DNA of 31,079 nucleotides from Planctomycetota bacterium (GCA_024277285.1 JAJRVM010000130.1:1-31079), one strand, 5' to 3'; counted from the first letter of the stretch, positions 7,990 through 16,429 are shown. Numbers and translations are program-made. Notes: a model not told the origin generated them from the sequence alone.

Positions 7990-9549
7990 ATGGGAGCGTC
8001 CACGGTGAAAACGAACTACCTGATTGAACTGGGCAAAGATAAACGCCGCTTGGCATGGTGGCTACTTAGCACACTGCTGGCAGCGATTATTGGGGCTGGC
8101 GTCATGTACGTAGCCGCCCCGACGCTATCCTCGAACGACACGGACACCGAATCGCTCGCCAACGCCGGTGCCGCAGCCGAGCATGGCGTTGGCGCGGAAC
8201 CGCAACAGGAACAAAGCGGCACGCCGAACGGGGTGGAACTGCCGCGACAAAAATGGGCGATCGCCGGCCTGAGTGTGAAGAAGATCGAGCCTGGAACACT
8301 GACCGAAAACCTCTGGGTCACCGGCAAGTTAACCGTCAACGAAGACCGCTTGGCGCATATCTACTCGCTGGTGGAAGGTTTGATCCACAGCGTGAGCGTT
8401 CGATTCGGCCAGGAGGTGAAGCAGGGTGACGTCCTGGCAGTGGTCGACAGTAAGGAGGTCGGTGCCGCGAAATTGGCGCTGTATGGCCACCGCCTTCAGG
8501 CGGACTTTGCTGAAGTGAATGCCGAGTGGACGCAGAAGATCAACCAGAACACGCAAGAACTGATCGCAACACTGCGACAGAAGCCGCCGATCACCGAGTT
8601 GGAAGAACGTTTCGTCGACAAACCGATGGGTGATTATCGGCAACAACTGATCTCCGCCTATGCCAACCTGTACAAGTCGCGCGCCGATCTCGACCGACTC
8701 AGCCCACTGGCGGCCAAGGGAGTCACCGCCGGTAAACAAGTCCTGGCGGCAAAGGCCGTCTTTGAAGCCAACCAAGCCACTTTCGTTGCGCTGCTCGAAC
8801 AACTCAAGTTCACAGCCCGGCAAAAGGCGTTGATGTCCGAACAAGCATTTCAGCAGGCACAACGGGCCGTCGCCGTGGATCGATCGCAGTTGTATATCCT
8901 CGGCTATCGCGCGAACGATCTCGACAAGATCGATCCCGTGGCGGAAGGCGAGAGCATTTCGCACTTCGAAATCCGCGCGCCGTTCAACGGCACGGTGATC
9001 GGCAAGAATGTGGTGTTGGCCGAACGCGTTGGCCCTGACACCGAGCTGTTTCAAATCGCCGACCTGTCGACCGTTTGGGTGCAAGCGGATATCTACCAGA
9101 AAGACATCGCCAAGCTCCGCGAACTGGGCGATACGTTGGTGTTTCGGTCGCCGTCATCGCCCCACGACAGCCTGCACAAGGCCACGATCTTTTACAAGGG
9201 CGACCTACTCGATCCAGCAACCAGAACGATCCGCCTCAACGCCACGGTCAAGAACCCCGACCGGCACTTGAAGCCGGGCATGTTTGTCGAAGTGGCTTTG
9301 CCGGGCAAGCAGCTCGAAAATGTGCTGTCCGTGCCAGCCACGGCACTTCAGGAAATCGATGGGACGACCATCGTGTTCGTCCACACAAAGGGCGATCAAT
9401 TTGAACGGCGCGATGTTTCGGTCGGTGTGACCGGCGAGGGACAGGTGCAAATCCTTTCGGGTCTCAAGCCGGGTGAATCCGTTGCGGTCACAGGTGGCTT
9501 TTCCTTGAAGTCGGAAATGCTCAAAGAGCTAATGACAGACGATGACTAA
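7990..9549 (+). CDS. czcB: RND periplasmic adaptor (membrane fusion protein), CzcB/CusB family
   Basis: This 519-residue adaptor would link the inner-membrane RND pump to an outer-membrane channel. It has a short cytoplasmic lead, one membrane anchor (about residues 17-40), and a low-complexity linker. A split lipoyl/barrel-sandwich domain follows (YSLVEGLIHSVSVRFGQEVKQGDVLAVVD near residue 125, and FEIRAPFNGTVIGK near 325). Between its halves is a long alpha-helical hairpin. The beta-barrel and membrane-proximal domains come last (RTIRLNATVKNPDRHLKPGMFVEVALPG). The ATG at 7990 is annotated. A GTG at 8005 with GGGAG just upstream is an equally good start and would shorten the protein by five residues. 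It ends about 100 bases before the second RND gene, so the two form a CzcBA-type unit. No outer-membrane partner is visible in the window. Confidence 0.92.
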   Translation: MGASTVKTNYLIELGKDKRRLAWWLLSTLLAAIIGAGVMYVAAPTLSSNDTDTESLANAGAAAEHGVGAEPQQEQSGTPNGVELPRQKWAIAGLSVKKIEPGTLTENLWVTGKLTVNEDRLAHIYSLVEGLIHSVSVRFGQEVKQGDVLAVVDSKEVGAAKLALYGHRLQADFAEVNAEWTQKINQNTQELIATLRQKPPITELEERFVDKPMGDYRQQLISAYANLYKSRADLDRLSPLAAKGVTAGKQVLAAKAVFEANQATFVALLEQLKFTARQKALMSEQAFQQAQRAVAVDRSQLYILGYRANDLDKIDPVAEGESISHFEIRAPFNGTVIGKNVVLAERVGPDTELFQIADLSTVWVQADIYQKDIAKLRELGDTLVFRSPSSPHDSLHKATIFYKGDLLDPATRTIRLNATVKNPDRHLKPGMFVEVALPGKQLENVLSVPATALQEIDGTTIVFVHTKGDQFERRDVSVGVTGEGQVQILSGLKPGESVAVTGGFSLKSEMLKELMTDDD

Positions 9550-9650
9550 CTCGTTCGTGAGCGTGCGCACCCAAAACCAAAAGGACACGCGGCGGAGTTC
9601 ATGTTGGGCTCCCGACTAATGCCCCTTAACTCGATTCCCAATTCATCATC

Positions 9651-12600
9651 ATGATCAATAAAATTATCGACGCGTCACTCAACAACCGTTTCGTGGTGTT
9701 GCTGCTGGTGGTCCTTTTGATTGGCGTGGGCGTATGGTCCATGATGCGGCTGCCGGTCGACGCAGTCCCAGATCTGACCAACGTCCAGGTGCAAGTGTTG
9801 ACCAATTCCCCGGCATTGGGCCCGGAGGAGATGGAACAGTTCGTGACGTTTCCGGTCGAGACCGCGATGAGCGGCATTCCTCATGTGGAAGAGATTCGCA
9901 GCACGACGCGTTTTGGCCTGTCGAACGTCACGATTGTTTTCGAGGAAGGCACCGATATCTATTGGGCTCGCCAACTCGTAAACGAACGGCTTTCGGAAGC
10001 GCGCGCACAGATACCGCCTGAACTTGGCTCACCCACGATGGGGCCGATCGCGACCGGCATGGGCGAGATCTACCAATTCGAGGTACGTGCCAAGCCAGGC
10101 TACGACTTCAGCCTGCAGGATCTGCGGAGCATTCTGGATTGGAACATCGCGTTCCAATTGCGTGGCGTCCCGGGCGTGATCGAAGTGAACACGTTTGGTG
10201 GCGAGATGAAAACGTACGAAGTACAGATCGATCCGAACGAACTGCTCAACTACAACATTGCGCTGAGTACGGTCTTTGAAGCGTTGAAACAAAACAACAG
10301 CAACGCTGGCGGCGGCTATATCGTACACCATGACGAACAGCGTTTGATACGCGCTCGCGGCCTGGTCCAGTCGCTGGACGACATCGCCAACATCGTGCTC
10401 GATAGTCGTGAAGATGGGACTCCGATCAAGATCCGTGATATCAGCCAGGTTCGCTTCGCACCCTTGCTGCGGCAAGGATATGTCACGCGCGATGGCCGTG
10501 GCGAAGCGGTGGTGGGCATTGTCATGATGCTGGTGGGAGAAAACTCCCGCGTGGTGGTCAACCGGGTCAAAGAGAAAGTTGCGGAAATCGAAGGCTCGCT
10601 GCCCGAAGGAGTCTATCTCGATACGTTCTACGATCGCACCGATCTGGTGCGCCGCGCCATCAATACGGTCACCGAGAACATCAGTGGCGGAGCGATCCTG
10701 GTGATCATCATGCTGTTCCTGCTGGTGGGCGACTGGCGCGCTGGCCTGATCGTGGCATCCGCGATACCGCTGTCGGCGCTGATTACGTTCATCGCCATGA
10801 AATCGTTTGGCGTGTCAGCCAACCTCATGAGCCTGGGGGCACTCGATTTCGGCATTATCGTGGATGGCGCCGTGGTCATGATCGAAAACGCGATCCGCCA
10901 CGTGGCCGACGCAAAGCGGCGCAACCCGAACCTCCAACGAGCGGGGCTCGAGGTGTTTCGTGGTGCCGGTCATGAAGTGGCTCGGCCCATTTTGTTTGCC
11001 GGAGCAATCGTGATCATCGTCTTTCTGCCGATCATCAGCTTGCAAGGGGTCGAAGGCAAAATGTTCCGACCCATGGCGTTCAGCTTCATGTCCGCATTGC
11101 TCGGCGCCCTGGTGCTGGCACTGACCGTGATGCCCGTATTGGCGTCCCTGTTTCTGGCACGCAAGTTTTCCGAAAAAGACTCGTTCCTGGTCCGCTGGTG
11201 CAAGCGAGGTTACGAACCGCTGTTGCGACGGGCAATCGCCCGCCCCATCCCCACGTTTTCGATCGCCATCGTCGCCTTCTTTATCGGTATCGTGATCGCC
11301 AGCCGTTTCGGAGCCGAATTTGTGCCGAAGCTGGATGAAGGTGATATGGCGGTCCAGGCCATCCGCTTGCCCAGTGTGTCACTCGAACGGTCCATCGAAC
11401 TGACCACGGAAATCGAAAAAGTGCTGCTGGCTAAATTCCCCGACGAAGCACGATCGGTTATCTCCAAGACCGGTCGAGCTGAGATCGCAACCGATCCGAT
11501 GGGTGTGGAGATGAGCGATATCTTCGTCATGCTCAAACCGAAAGAACAATGGCACTATAAGACCAAAGATGAACTGATCGTTGCAATGAAGAAAGTGCTG
11601 GAAGAGACTATCCCCGCCAATAACTTCAGCTTCACACAGCCGATCGAACTGCGCGTTCAGGAGTTGTTATCGGGAGTGCGCAGCGATATCGGGATCAGTC
11701 TCTATGGCGATGACCTGAAAACACTCAAGGAAATCGGCGATCGGATCGCCGCCGTCGTCAGCCAGGTGCCCGGTGCTGCCGATGTACAAGCTGAACAGAC
11801 CAGTGGCGTGCCCTATATCCAGATGGACATTCAACGAGAACAACTGGCTCGATATGGCATTAACGCCAGTGATGTGCTTGATGCGGTCTCGACGATCGGC
11901 GGTAAAGTGGTTGGGCAGGTCTTTGAAGGACAACGCCGGTTCCCGTTGCAAGTCCGGCTGGGGCCCGTGTGGCGCGAAGATGTCGAGGCACTGAAACATC
12001 TGAAGATCGCCGATCCAAGCGGCCGCCATATTCCCTTGGAACAGCTGGTAACCATCACTGTCGGGCCAGGTATCGCCCAGATCAGTCGCGATGAGGTCCG
12101 ACGACGGTTTCTGATCCAAGTGAACGTCCGCGGTCGTGACTTGGCCGGGTTCGTCGCCGAAGCACAAGCGGCGGTCCAACAACAGATCCAACTCCCGCCC
12201 GGCTATCGCGTCGCCTGGGGCGGGCAGTTCAAGAACCTGCAGGAAGCGACCGGGCGACTGATGATCGCCGTCCCCTTGGCGCTGTTCTTGATCTCGTCGT
12301 TGTTGTATTTGACGTTCAACTCCGGCCGACTCGCAATGCTGATCTTCCTGAATGTGCCCATCGCCACAACCGGCGGGATTCTGGCACTCTGGATCCGCGG
12401 TATGCCGTTCTCGATATCGGCCGGGATCGGCTTTATCGCCCTGTTCGGTATCGCCGTGATGAACGGCGTGGTGCTGGTCGAACATGTGCGACACTTGCGC
12501 GATATGGGAGAAGATGTGCACGACGCAGTCTATCACGGAGCCCTGCATCGACTGCGCCCCGTGCTGATGACTGCCACCACCGACGCGTTGGGCTTTATCC

Positions 12601-12755
12601 CCATGGCGATATCCACCAGTTCGGGTGCCGAAGTCCAACAACCACTGGCCACCGTCGTCATCGGCGGCGTACTCACCTCCACACTGCTGACACTGCTGGT
12701 GCTTCCCGCCATCTACCGATGGTTCGATCCGAAAGTCGTCGACGTGGAAGTGTGA
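9651..12755 (+). CDS. czcA: Heavy-metal RND efflux pump, CzcA/CusA family (second copy)
   Basis: This 1034-residue proton-driven metal exporter works with the adaptor encoded just upstream. The proton-relay helix is classical CzcA type, LDFGIIVDGAVVMIEN with D399, D405 and E412. The late membrane motif is the usual IAVMNGVVLVEH, unlike the altered version in the first pump. DPMGVEMSDIFVMLKPK and QPIELRVQELLSGVRSDIGI are typical porter-domain sequences. It is clearly homologous to the first RND protein but diverged along its length, so the two are not a recent duplication. No Shine-Dalgarno is obvious before the ATG. Zn, Cd, Co or Ni are the expected substrates for a DFG-type pump, though copper cannot be excluded. 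Confidence 0.95.
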   Translation: MINKIIDASLNNRFVVLLLVVLLIGVGVWSMMRLPVDAVPDLTNVQVQVLTNSPALGPEEMEQFVTFPVETAMSGIPHVEEIRSTTRFGLSNVTIVFEEGTDIYWARQLVNERLSEARAQIPPELGSPTMGPIATGMGEIYQFEVRAKPGYDFSLQDLRSILDWNIAFQLRGVPGVIEVNTFGGEMKTYEVQIDPNELLNYNIALSTVFEALKQNNSNAGGGYIVHHDEQRLIRARGLVQSLDDIANIVLDSREDGTPIKIRDISQVRFAPLLRQGYVTRDGRGEAVVGIVMMLVGENSRVVVNRVKEKVAEIEGSLPEGVYLDTFYDRTDLVRRAINTVTENISGGAILVIIMLFLLVGDWRAGLIVASAIPLSALITFIAMKSFGVSANLMSLGALDFGIIVDGAVVMIENAIRHVADAKRRNPNLQRAGLEVFRGAGHEVARPILFAGAIVIIVFLPIISLQGVEGKMFRPMAFSFMSALLGALVLALTVMPVLASLFLARKFSEKDSFLVRWCKRGYEPLLRRAIARPIPTFSIAIVAFFIGIVIASRFGAEFVPKLDEGDMAVQAIRLPSVSLERSIELTTEIEKVLLAKFPDEARSVISKTGRAEIATDPMGVEMSDIFVMLKPKEQWHYKTKDELIVAMKKVLEETIPANNFSFTQPIELRVQELLSGVRSDIGISLYGDDLKTLKEIGDRIAAVVSQVPGAADVQAEQTSGVPYIQMDIQREQLARYGINASDVLDAVSTIGGKVVGQVFEGQRRFPLQVRLGPVWREDVEALKHLKIADPSGRHIPLEQLVTITVGPGIAQISRDEVRRRFLIQVNVRGRDLAGFVAEAQAAVQQQIQLPPGYRVAWGGQFKNLQEATGRLMIAVPLALFLISSLLYLTFNSGRLAMLIFLNVPIATTGGILALWIRGMPFSISAGIGFIALFGIAVMNGVVLVEHVRHLRDMGEDVHDAVYHGALHRLRPVLMTATTDALGFIPMAISTSSGAEVQQPLATVVIGGVLTSTLLTLLVLPAIYRWFDPKVVDVEV

Positions 12756-12877
12756 CGCGCGCGTGCTGGAATTTTGGTACGCGTTCACAAGCCCATGGGG
12801 GTCTTTTCAAGACAACGTCGCTTCAATCGGCTAAACAGATACTCAAACCACCATCTCGGCTATGCGCTGCACAAGTG

Positions 12878-13396
12878 TCACCCGTGAGCGACAAACGCAC
12901 TTACAACGGTTTTGATCGGCAGGAAAAGATGTAAATCGTCGTCTCGGAGTGAGACAAACCCAAACTTCGTGTAAAACCGTTTGGCGGACTCGTCAGTCGC
13001 CTGTGCTTCGACTGCGTGAATACCGAGTTCCCGCGAGAACCCCACACTTCGCCGCAGCGCGTCGAGCAACAACATTTTGCCCAATCCCAGTCCGCGAACT
13101 GTCTGGTCGGTGGCCAGTCGTGCAAGCAGCACCACTGGCACGGGATGCTTGGGAAGCCGTTTGGCCAGCGCTGCCGGGAGATGCTCAAAGGCGATGGCAC
13201 CCGACGCGAGTGTATAGTAGCCGAGCACACGTTTTTCGCCGGAACGAACAACAAAAAACGTGCGTCCCAATCTCCGGCGCTCGTACTGACTAACAAGCCG
13301 GCGTGCAAACGTATCAAGAGACTCGTTGCCGCAACAAAACCCTTCTCGCTGGTGCGATCGATCGAGTCTCTCGATGGACCAATCACCCACGACCAT
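12878..13396 (-). CDS. TacT-like GNAT acetyltransferase toxin
   Basis: This is a 172-residue GNAT acetyltransferase. In TacT-type toxin-antitoxin systems such enzymes acetylate aminoacyl-tRNA and stop translation. Supporting features are the opening FCCGNESLDTFARR, the family's ALASGA-like strand (YYTLASGAI), the acetyl-CoA loop QTVRGLGLGK at residues 98-107, and AKRFYTKFGF with the likely catalytic Y142. The start at 13396 was chosen because GGAG lies just before it and because it overlaps the upstream antitoxin stop by 14 bases, which gives translational coupling. An upstream in-frame start at 13465 lies inside the antitoxin gene and lacks family similarity. The pair interrupts the metal-resistance genes and is on the opposite strand, which suggests independent acquisition. 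Confidence 0.88.
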   Translation of the reverse strand: MVVGDWSIERLDRSHQREGFCCGNESLDTFARRLVSQYERRRLGRTFFVVRSGEKRVLGYYTLASGAIAFEHLPAALAKRLPKHPVPVVLLARLATDQTVRGLGLGKMLLLDALRRSVGFSRELGIHAVEAQATDESAKRFYTKFGFVSLRDDDLHLFLPIKTVVSAFVAHG

Positions 13397-13679
13397 TCTC
13401 CGGAAACTCGCACCGGTACGCCTCAGCTGCCTGGCGTAACGCCGCGTTTGCCGGTGGCGGATCATCCAACAACGCGAGGAAGAGATCCCGGTCGCGGTCC
13501 GTCAGTACAGTTTCCGCCGACTCTTCCGAAATATGGAGCTCTTCTTCCGGGACAATGCGGGCCTTGCGGATACGCAGTTCCGTGGCGCTGATCTGCTCAA
13601 TAATCACCGTAGTGTTGGCAAACCCTTTCGGTAGGCTAACACGCGCTTTCGGATCAGTAGACCGAGTAACCGTATTCAT
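13383..13679 (-). CDS. Antitoxin of the GNAT toxin, AbrB-like head with TacA-like tail
   Basis: This is a 98-residue protein. The first 45 residues (TRSTDPKARVSLPKGF, then a second strand ending LRIRKAR) look like the swapped-hairpin AbrB/MazE DNA-binding fold. The C-terminal part (LTDRDRDLFLALLDDPP followed by NAALRQAAEAY) resembles the toxin-neutralising tail of TacA/DUF1778 antitoxins, which normally carry a ribbon-helix-helix head. GGAG lies about eight bases before the ATG at 13679. The stop overlaps the toxin start. It should bind and inhibit the acetyltransferase and repress its own promoter. The domain assignments come from motif reading, not from a search. Confidence 0.8.
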   Translation of the reverse strand: MNTVTRSTDPKARVSLPKGFANTTVIIEQISATELRIRKARIVPEEELHISEESAETVLTDRDRDLFLALLDDPPPANAALRQAAEAYRCEFPENGRG

Positions 13680-13733
13680 TTCCGCTGCTCCGGATTGTTG
13701 ATACTTGGCAATAGTACCCCGCAAAGGGACAGC

Positions 13734-13760
13734 GGGAAAGTGGGATAATCCCACTTTCCC
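13734..13760. repeat. Perfect 12-bp hairpin upstream of the antitoxin gene
   Basis: GGGAAAGTGGGA (13734-13745) pairs exactly with TCCCACTTTCCC (13749-13760) around a TAA loop. It lies 55 bases upstream of the antitoxin start. It could be an operator for the autoregulating toxin-antitoxin complex or a dispersed hairpin. Confidence 0.7.
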
Positions 13761-13915
13761 ACCCGGCGGGCGCGGGAACGAGGCAATGTGGCCTGGAAAT
13801 ACTTGCTGGGCATGAGCCACAGCTCACTGCTTTTTGCCACTTGAACGGAGTCGAAAATGGCCAGGAGCCCAGGCGGCACGAACGCCGCAGCGCGGACGCC
13901 ACCCCCAAAACCCGT

Positions 13916-13944
13916 TTGACAAGAGCTGTACATTTGGCTAATCT
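13916..13944 (+). promoter_or_regulatory. Sigma-70-like promoter for the first arsR operon
   Basis: TTGACA at 13916-13921 and TAATCT at 13939-13944 are separated by exactly 17 bases. The -35 box is a perfect consensus, and the -10 box differs from TATAAT at two of its six positions. The pair lies about 85 bases upstream of the arsR start. Confidence 0.65.
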
Positions 13945-13963
13945 GCCAAGTATGCAATGAACG

Positions 13964-13976
13964 ATACCGTCGGTAT
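13964..13976. promoter_or_regulatory. Palindrome downstream of the arsR promoter (candidate ArsR operator)
   Basis: ATACCG, T, CGGTAT is a perfect 6-1-6 palindrome 20 bases after the -10 box, where a repressor would block transcription. Dyads of this size suit winged-helix repressors. Assignment to ArsR is inference. Confidence 0.4.
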
Positions 13977-14029
13977 AGCGGTTTGCCCGCGATAGGTCAA
14001 AGCGAAGAGCAGACGACACGGGAGGATCC

Positions 14030-14353
14030 ATGGACGCGAAGAAACAGGCTCGATACGAAGCACGAGCGAAGATCATCAAGGCGATGGCCCATCCGGCGCG
14101 GCTGCTGATCGTCGACCAGTTGTCCACAACCGACGAACTTTGCGTGTGCGAGCTGACGGAAATGGTCGGTTCGGATATGTCGACCGTGTCGCGTCATCTT
14201 GGATTACTCAAAGGCGCCGGCCTGATCACCGACCAAAAACGTGGCCAGATGGTCTTTTATCGGCTCCGCGTAAAATGCCTGCTCAGTTTCTTGGATTGCG
14301 TCGATTCGGTCTTGGAGTGCAACGCCGCGACGCAGCGCGAATTGCTTGCTTAG
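14030..14353 (+). CDS. arsR: ArsR/SmtB-family metalloregulator (first copy)
   Basis: This is a 107-residue winged-helix repressor expected to leave its operator when arsenite or a related thiophilic ion binds. AMAHPARLLIVDQL and DMSTVSRHLGLLKGAGLI form the DNA-binding part. The alpha3 metal motif ELCVCEL gives C38 and C40, as in arsenite-responsive ArsR. The C-terminal helix adds three more Cys (CLLSFLDCVDSVLEC), which could complete a trigonal sulphur site or tune specificity. GGAGG-like sequence precedes the ATG. It leads the permease, thioredoxin, arsF and arsG set, but repeat-filled DNA separates it from the permease by 467 bases. Confidence 0.9.
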   Translation: MDAKKQARYEARAKIIKAMAHPARLLIVDQLSTTDELCVCELTEMVGSDMSTVSRHLGLLKGAGLITDQKRGQMVFYRLRVKCLLSFLDCVDSVLECNAATQRELLA

Positions 14354-14423
14354 AAAGGAGACTTCGTCACTCCGACAGAGTTTCGTCGCCATTTCAGGAC
14401 TTGTTTCGTGCCTGGTTTTGTTC

Positions 14424-14500
14424 CAGTCCCGTAGGGACGTCCCTATACGAGCCCAGGGTGGAGTCGGCGTGAGCGCAGCGACCGCCGCGCAACCCTGGGT
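14424..14500. repeat. Single core of the AGCCCAGGGT/AACCCTGGGT repeat family
   Basis: The block has the same order as the arrays at 3420-3557 and 30745-31079: CAGTCCCGTAGGGACG, then GAGCCCAGGGTG, GAGCGCAGCGACCGCCGCGC and AACCCTGGGT. It is a diverged single copy. Confidence 0.8.
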
Positions 14501-14551
14501 TGCGAACAACATCGCCGTCAAACCCCGCTGGGGTGGCCCTAACAGCGTGAG

Positions 14552-14655
14552 GGAGTGCCCCGTTGGGGCTTTTTGGCATTGCGTTGTGTGGAAAGGCTCC
14601 CAGGGTTACGCCAATGCTCGCCAGCCTCGCATTGGCTTTACCCCGGGCTCGTATG
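14552..14655. repeat. Dispersed repeat A, copy 2
   Basis: Same blocks as 7756-7870: CCCGTTGGGGCTTTTTGG, TACGCCAATGCTCGC, CTCGCATTGGCT and GGGCTCGTAT. It is in the same orientation as copy 1. Confidence 0.8.
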
Positions 14656-14692
14656 GCGTTCAACAACTTGACCAACGCACGGCCAATGCTGA

Positions 14693-14745
14693 AACAAACC
14701 GCGTCTTGATTCGGTCTCAGCAAAGCGACGATGCATGGAAGACCT
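14693..14745. repeat. Dispersed repeat B, copy 1
   Basis: The block containing CCGCGTCTTGAT, GGTCTCAGCAAAG, GACGATGC and ATGGAAGACCT recurs as an inverted, roughly 80 percent identical copy at 21828-21881. Confidence 0.75.
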
Positions 14746-14820
14746 TCCCCTTACCGCCACTTGCCTATTAAGCCAACCACCCCACTTCAGCACGATCACT
14801 GCGGCTGAGGAAAACTGGCC

Positions 14821-16146
14821 ATGAACAAGAAGCAACTGTCCATACTGGCTGCCATCGTTGGCGTCTTCCTGTTCGCCTATTTCGTGAACTTCGCCAGCCC
14901 GAAGATCCAGCACGCGATTATGGAAGCGTTTTATATGCTCCAGTGGTACGTCCGCTATCATACGCTGGCCTGTGTGGTACCAGCGATGTTTATTGCCGGC
15001 GCGATCGCCACTTTCTTTTCCAGCGGAGCCGTGCTACGCCACCTAGGTCCCAAGGCCAACAAAATCGAAGCGTATGGTGTCGCGTCCACTTCCGGCACCG
15101 TGCTGGCCGTCTGCTCCTGCAGCGTACTGCCGATGTTCGCCGGCATTTACCGCGTTGGCGCCGGACTGGGGCCAGCCGCGGCATTTCTCTACTCGGGGCC
15201 CGCCATCAACGTGATGGCGATCTTCCTGACGGCGCGCGTGCTGGGATTCGATCTGGGCATCGCACGCATCGTCGGCTCGGTCGTGTTCGCTATCGTCATT
15301 GGCCTGATTATGGCAGTCATTTTTCGCAAGGACGAAGAGGACCGGACGGCGGCGGTCATGCAGTTGCCCGATCCACCGCCGGCCAAACGACGCGGATGGC
15401 AGACGACGTTGTTCTTTGTCTGCATGATTCTGTTTCTCGTCTTCAGTGACTGGGCCAATCCGAGTGAGACGATCATTGAAAAAAACGACGGGACCAAGAT
15501 GCAAGTGACGGTCCTGATTCGCACGGCGGAAGTCTACCGAGTGCAACTTCAGCAACCGCTTGGCGACTTGAAAAAAGGCGCCAAAGTGATGGTCAACATC
15601 AGCGACATCAAGTCCGAAGCGGACCTTGCACCCGACAATTACAAATGGGTGGCGTGGATACACCACCACCGTTGGTATTTCGCAGTCGGCTTCTTCTTGG
15701 CAGTCCTGGTCATGGCATGGCGGTGGTTCGATCGCGAGGAACTGGCCGAGTGGATGGGCCAGACCTGGAGTTTTTCCAAATCGATTATCCCGCTGCTGTT
15801 CGGGGGCGTGCTGGTGACCGGGTTCGTCGGTGCCTTGATACCCGAGCATATCGTGGCCAGCTGGGTGGGGGGTGACAGCTTCCAGTCGAACCTGGTCGCT
15901 TCCATGATCGGCGGAATGTGGTACTTTGCCACATTGACCGAGATACCGATCCTCGAAGCCCTGCTTGGACTCGGCATGGGACGTGGCCCCGCCTTGGCTC
16001 TGCTGCTGGCCGGACCAGCTTTGTCGCTGCCGAGCATCGCGGTAATCTACAGTGTAATTGGCTTCAAGAAAACGGCTGCGTTCGTATTCTTGACCGTAAG
16101 CATGAGTACCTTTGTGGGCATGATCTTTGGCTGGTTCTTTGTGTGA
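14821..16146 (+). CDS. DUF318-family permease (ArsP / SO_0444-like)
   Basis: This is a 441-residue polytopic membrane protein. The N-terminal half carries AVCSCSVLPMFAGIY with the C98-x-C100 pair typical of this permease family, then FLYSGPAINVMAIF. The C-terminal half carries IPEHIVASWVGG, FATLTEIPILEALLGLGMG and LAGPALSLPSI. A soluble stretch of about 100 residues separates the halves. Family members include ArsP, an exporter of trivalent organoarsenicals, and transporters proposed for copper or zinc. Here the neighbours (arsR upstream, a thioredoxin-fold protein 49 bases downstream, then arsF and arsG) favour an arsenical. The start follows TGAGG. Substrate is inference. Confidence 0.85.
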   Translation: MNKKQLSILAAIVGVFLFAYFVNFASPKIQHAIMEAFYMLQWYVRYHTLACVVPAMFIAGAIATFFSSGAVLRHLGPKANKIEAYGVASTSGTVLAVCSCSVLPMFAGIYRVGAGLGPAAAFLYSGPAINVMAIFLTARVLGFDLGIARIVGSVVFAIVIGLIMAVIFRKDEEDRTAAVMQLPDPPPAKRRGWQTTLFFVCMILFLVFSDWANPSETIIEKNDGTKMQVTVLIRTAEVYRVQLQQPLGDLKKGAKVMVNISDIKSEADLAPDNYKWVAWIHHHRWYFAVGFFLAVLVMAWRWFDREELAEWMGQTWSFSKSIIPLLFGGVLVTGFVGALIPEHIVASWVGGDSFQSNLVASMIGGMWYFATLTEIPILEALLGLGMGRGPALALLLAGPALSLPSIAVIYSVIGFKKTAAFVFLTVSMSTFVGMIFGWFFV

Positions 16147-16195
16147 CGATCAGGTCGTGGGCACAGCAGACTTTTTGAATCGAGGAGAACGCAAC

Positions 16196-16429
16196 ATGAA
16201 ACTGATCCAAATTCTAGGGACCGGCTGTTCCAAATGCGACAAGCTGAAGCACAATGCGGAAGAGGCCGTCACACAAGCGGGCGTCGAGGCGACTGTCGAA
16301 AAGATCACCGACATTAACGTGATCATGGGATTCGGCGTCATGATGACGCCGGCGTTGGCGATTGACGGAGAAGTCAAACTGATTGGCAAGGTTGCATCGC
16401 CCGATCAGATCGCGAAGATGCTGCAGTAG
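16196..16429 (+). CDS. Small thioredoxin-fold redox protein (TM0996/MTH895 type), possible ArsE-like partner
   Basis: This is a 77-residue minimal thioredoxin fold. The active site is C11-S-K-C14 near the N-terminus (LGTGCSKCDKL), and the cis-Pro strand reads MMTPALAIDG. There is no signal peptide, so it acts in the cytoplasm. GAGGAG lies just before the ATG. The family commonly accompanies DUF318 permeases. ArsEFG loci also contain a small thiol protein beside ArsF and ArsG, so it could serve as an ArsE-like electron donor or a thiol carrier handing arsenicals to a permease. Fold assignment is firm and the role is inferred. Confidence 0.85.
   Translation: MKLIQILGTGCSKCDKLKHNAEEAVTQAGVEATVEKITDINVIMGFGVMMTPALAIDGEVKLIGKVASPDQIAKMLQ

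Larger units (their letters stand above)
13680..14029. other. Divergent intergenic region between the toxin-antitoxin pair and arsR
   Basis: No gene is supported here. The 350 bases hold a strong hairpin upstream of the antitoxin, degraded-looking GC-rich sequence, and the arsR promoter and a palindrome on the right side. Confidence 0.6.
14354..14820. other. Repeat-filled gap between arsR and the permease
   Basis: No gene is supported in these 467 bases. They contain the AGCCCAGGGT/AACCCTGGGT repeat core (14424-14500), dispersed repeat A (14552-14655) and dispersed repeat B (14693-14745). Open frames here translate the repeats. The gap separates arsR from the genes it probably controls. Confidence 0.7.

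Noticed and set aside
11667..12788. Large reverse-strand frame under the second RND gene
   Set aside because: It is the antisense shadow of a well-supported RND gene. Its composition (Gln/His/Asp-rich) is typical of reversed codons.
13654..14127. Reverse frame spanning the promoter region of arsR
   Set aside because: It overlaps the arsR start and promoter, has no family motif and is interrupted by hairpin DNA.
14346..14771. Forward frame between arsR and the permease
   Set aside because: It translates three repeat families, and part of the product recurs from the inverted copy near 21.85 kb, so it is repeat DNA rather than a gene.
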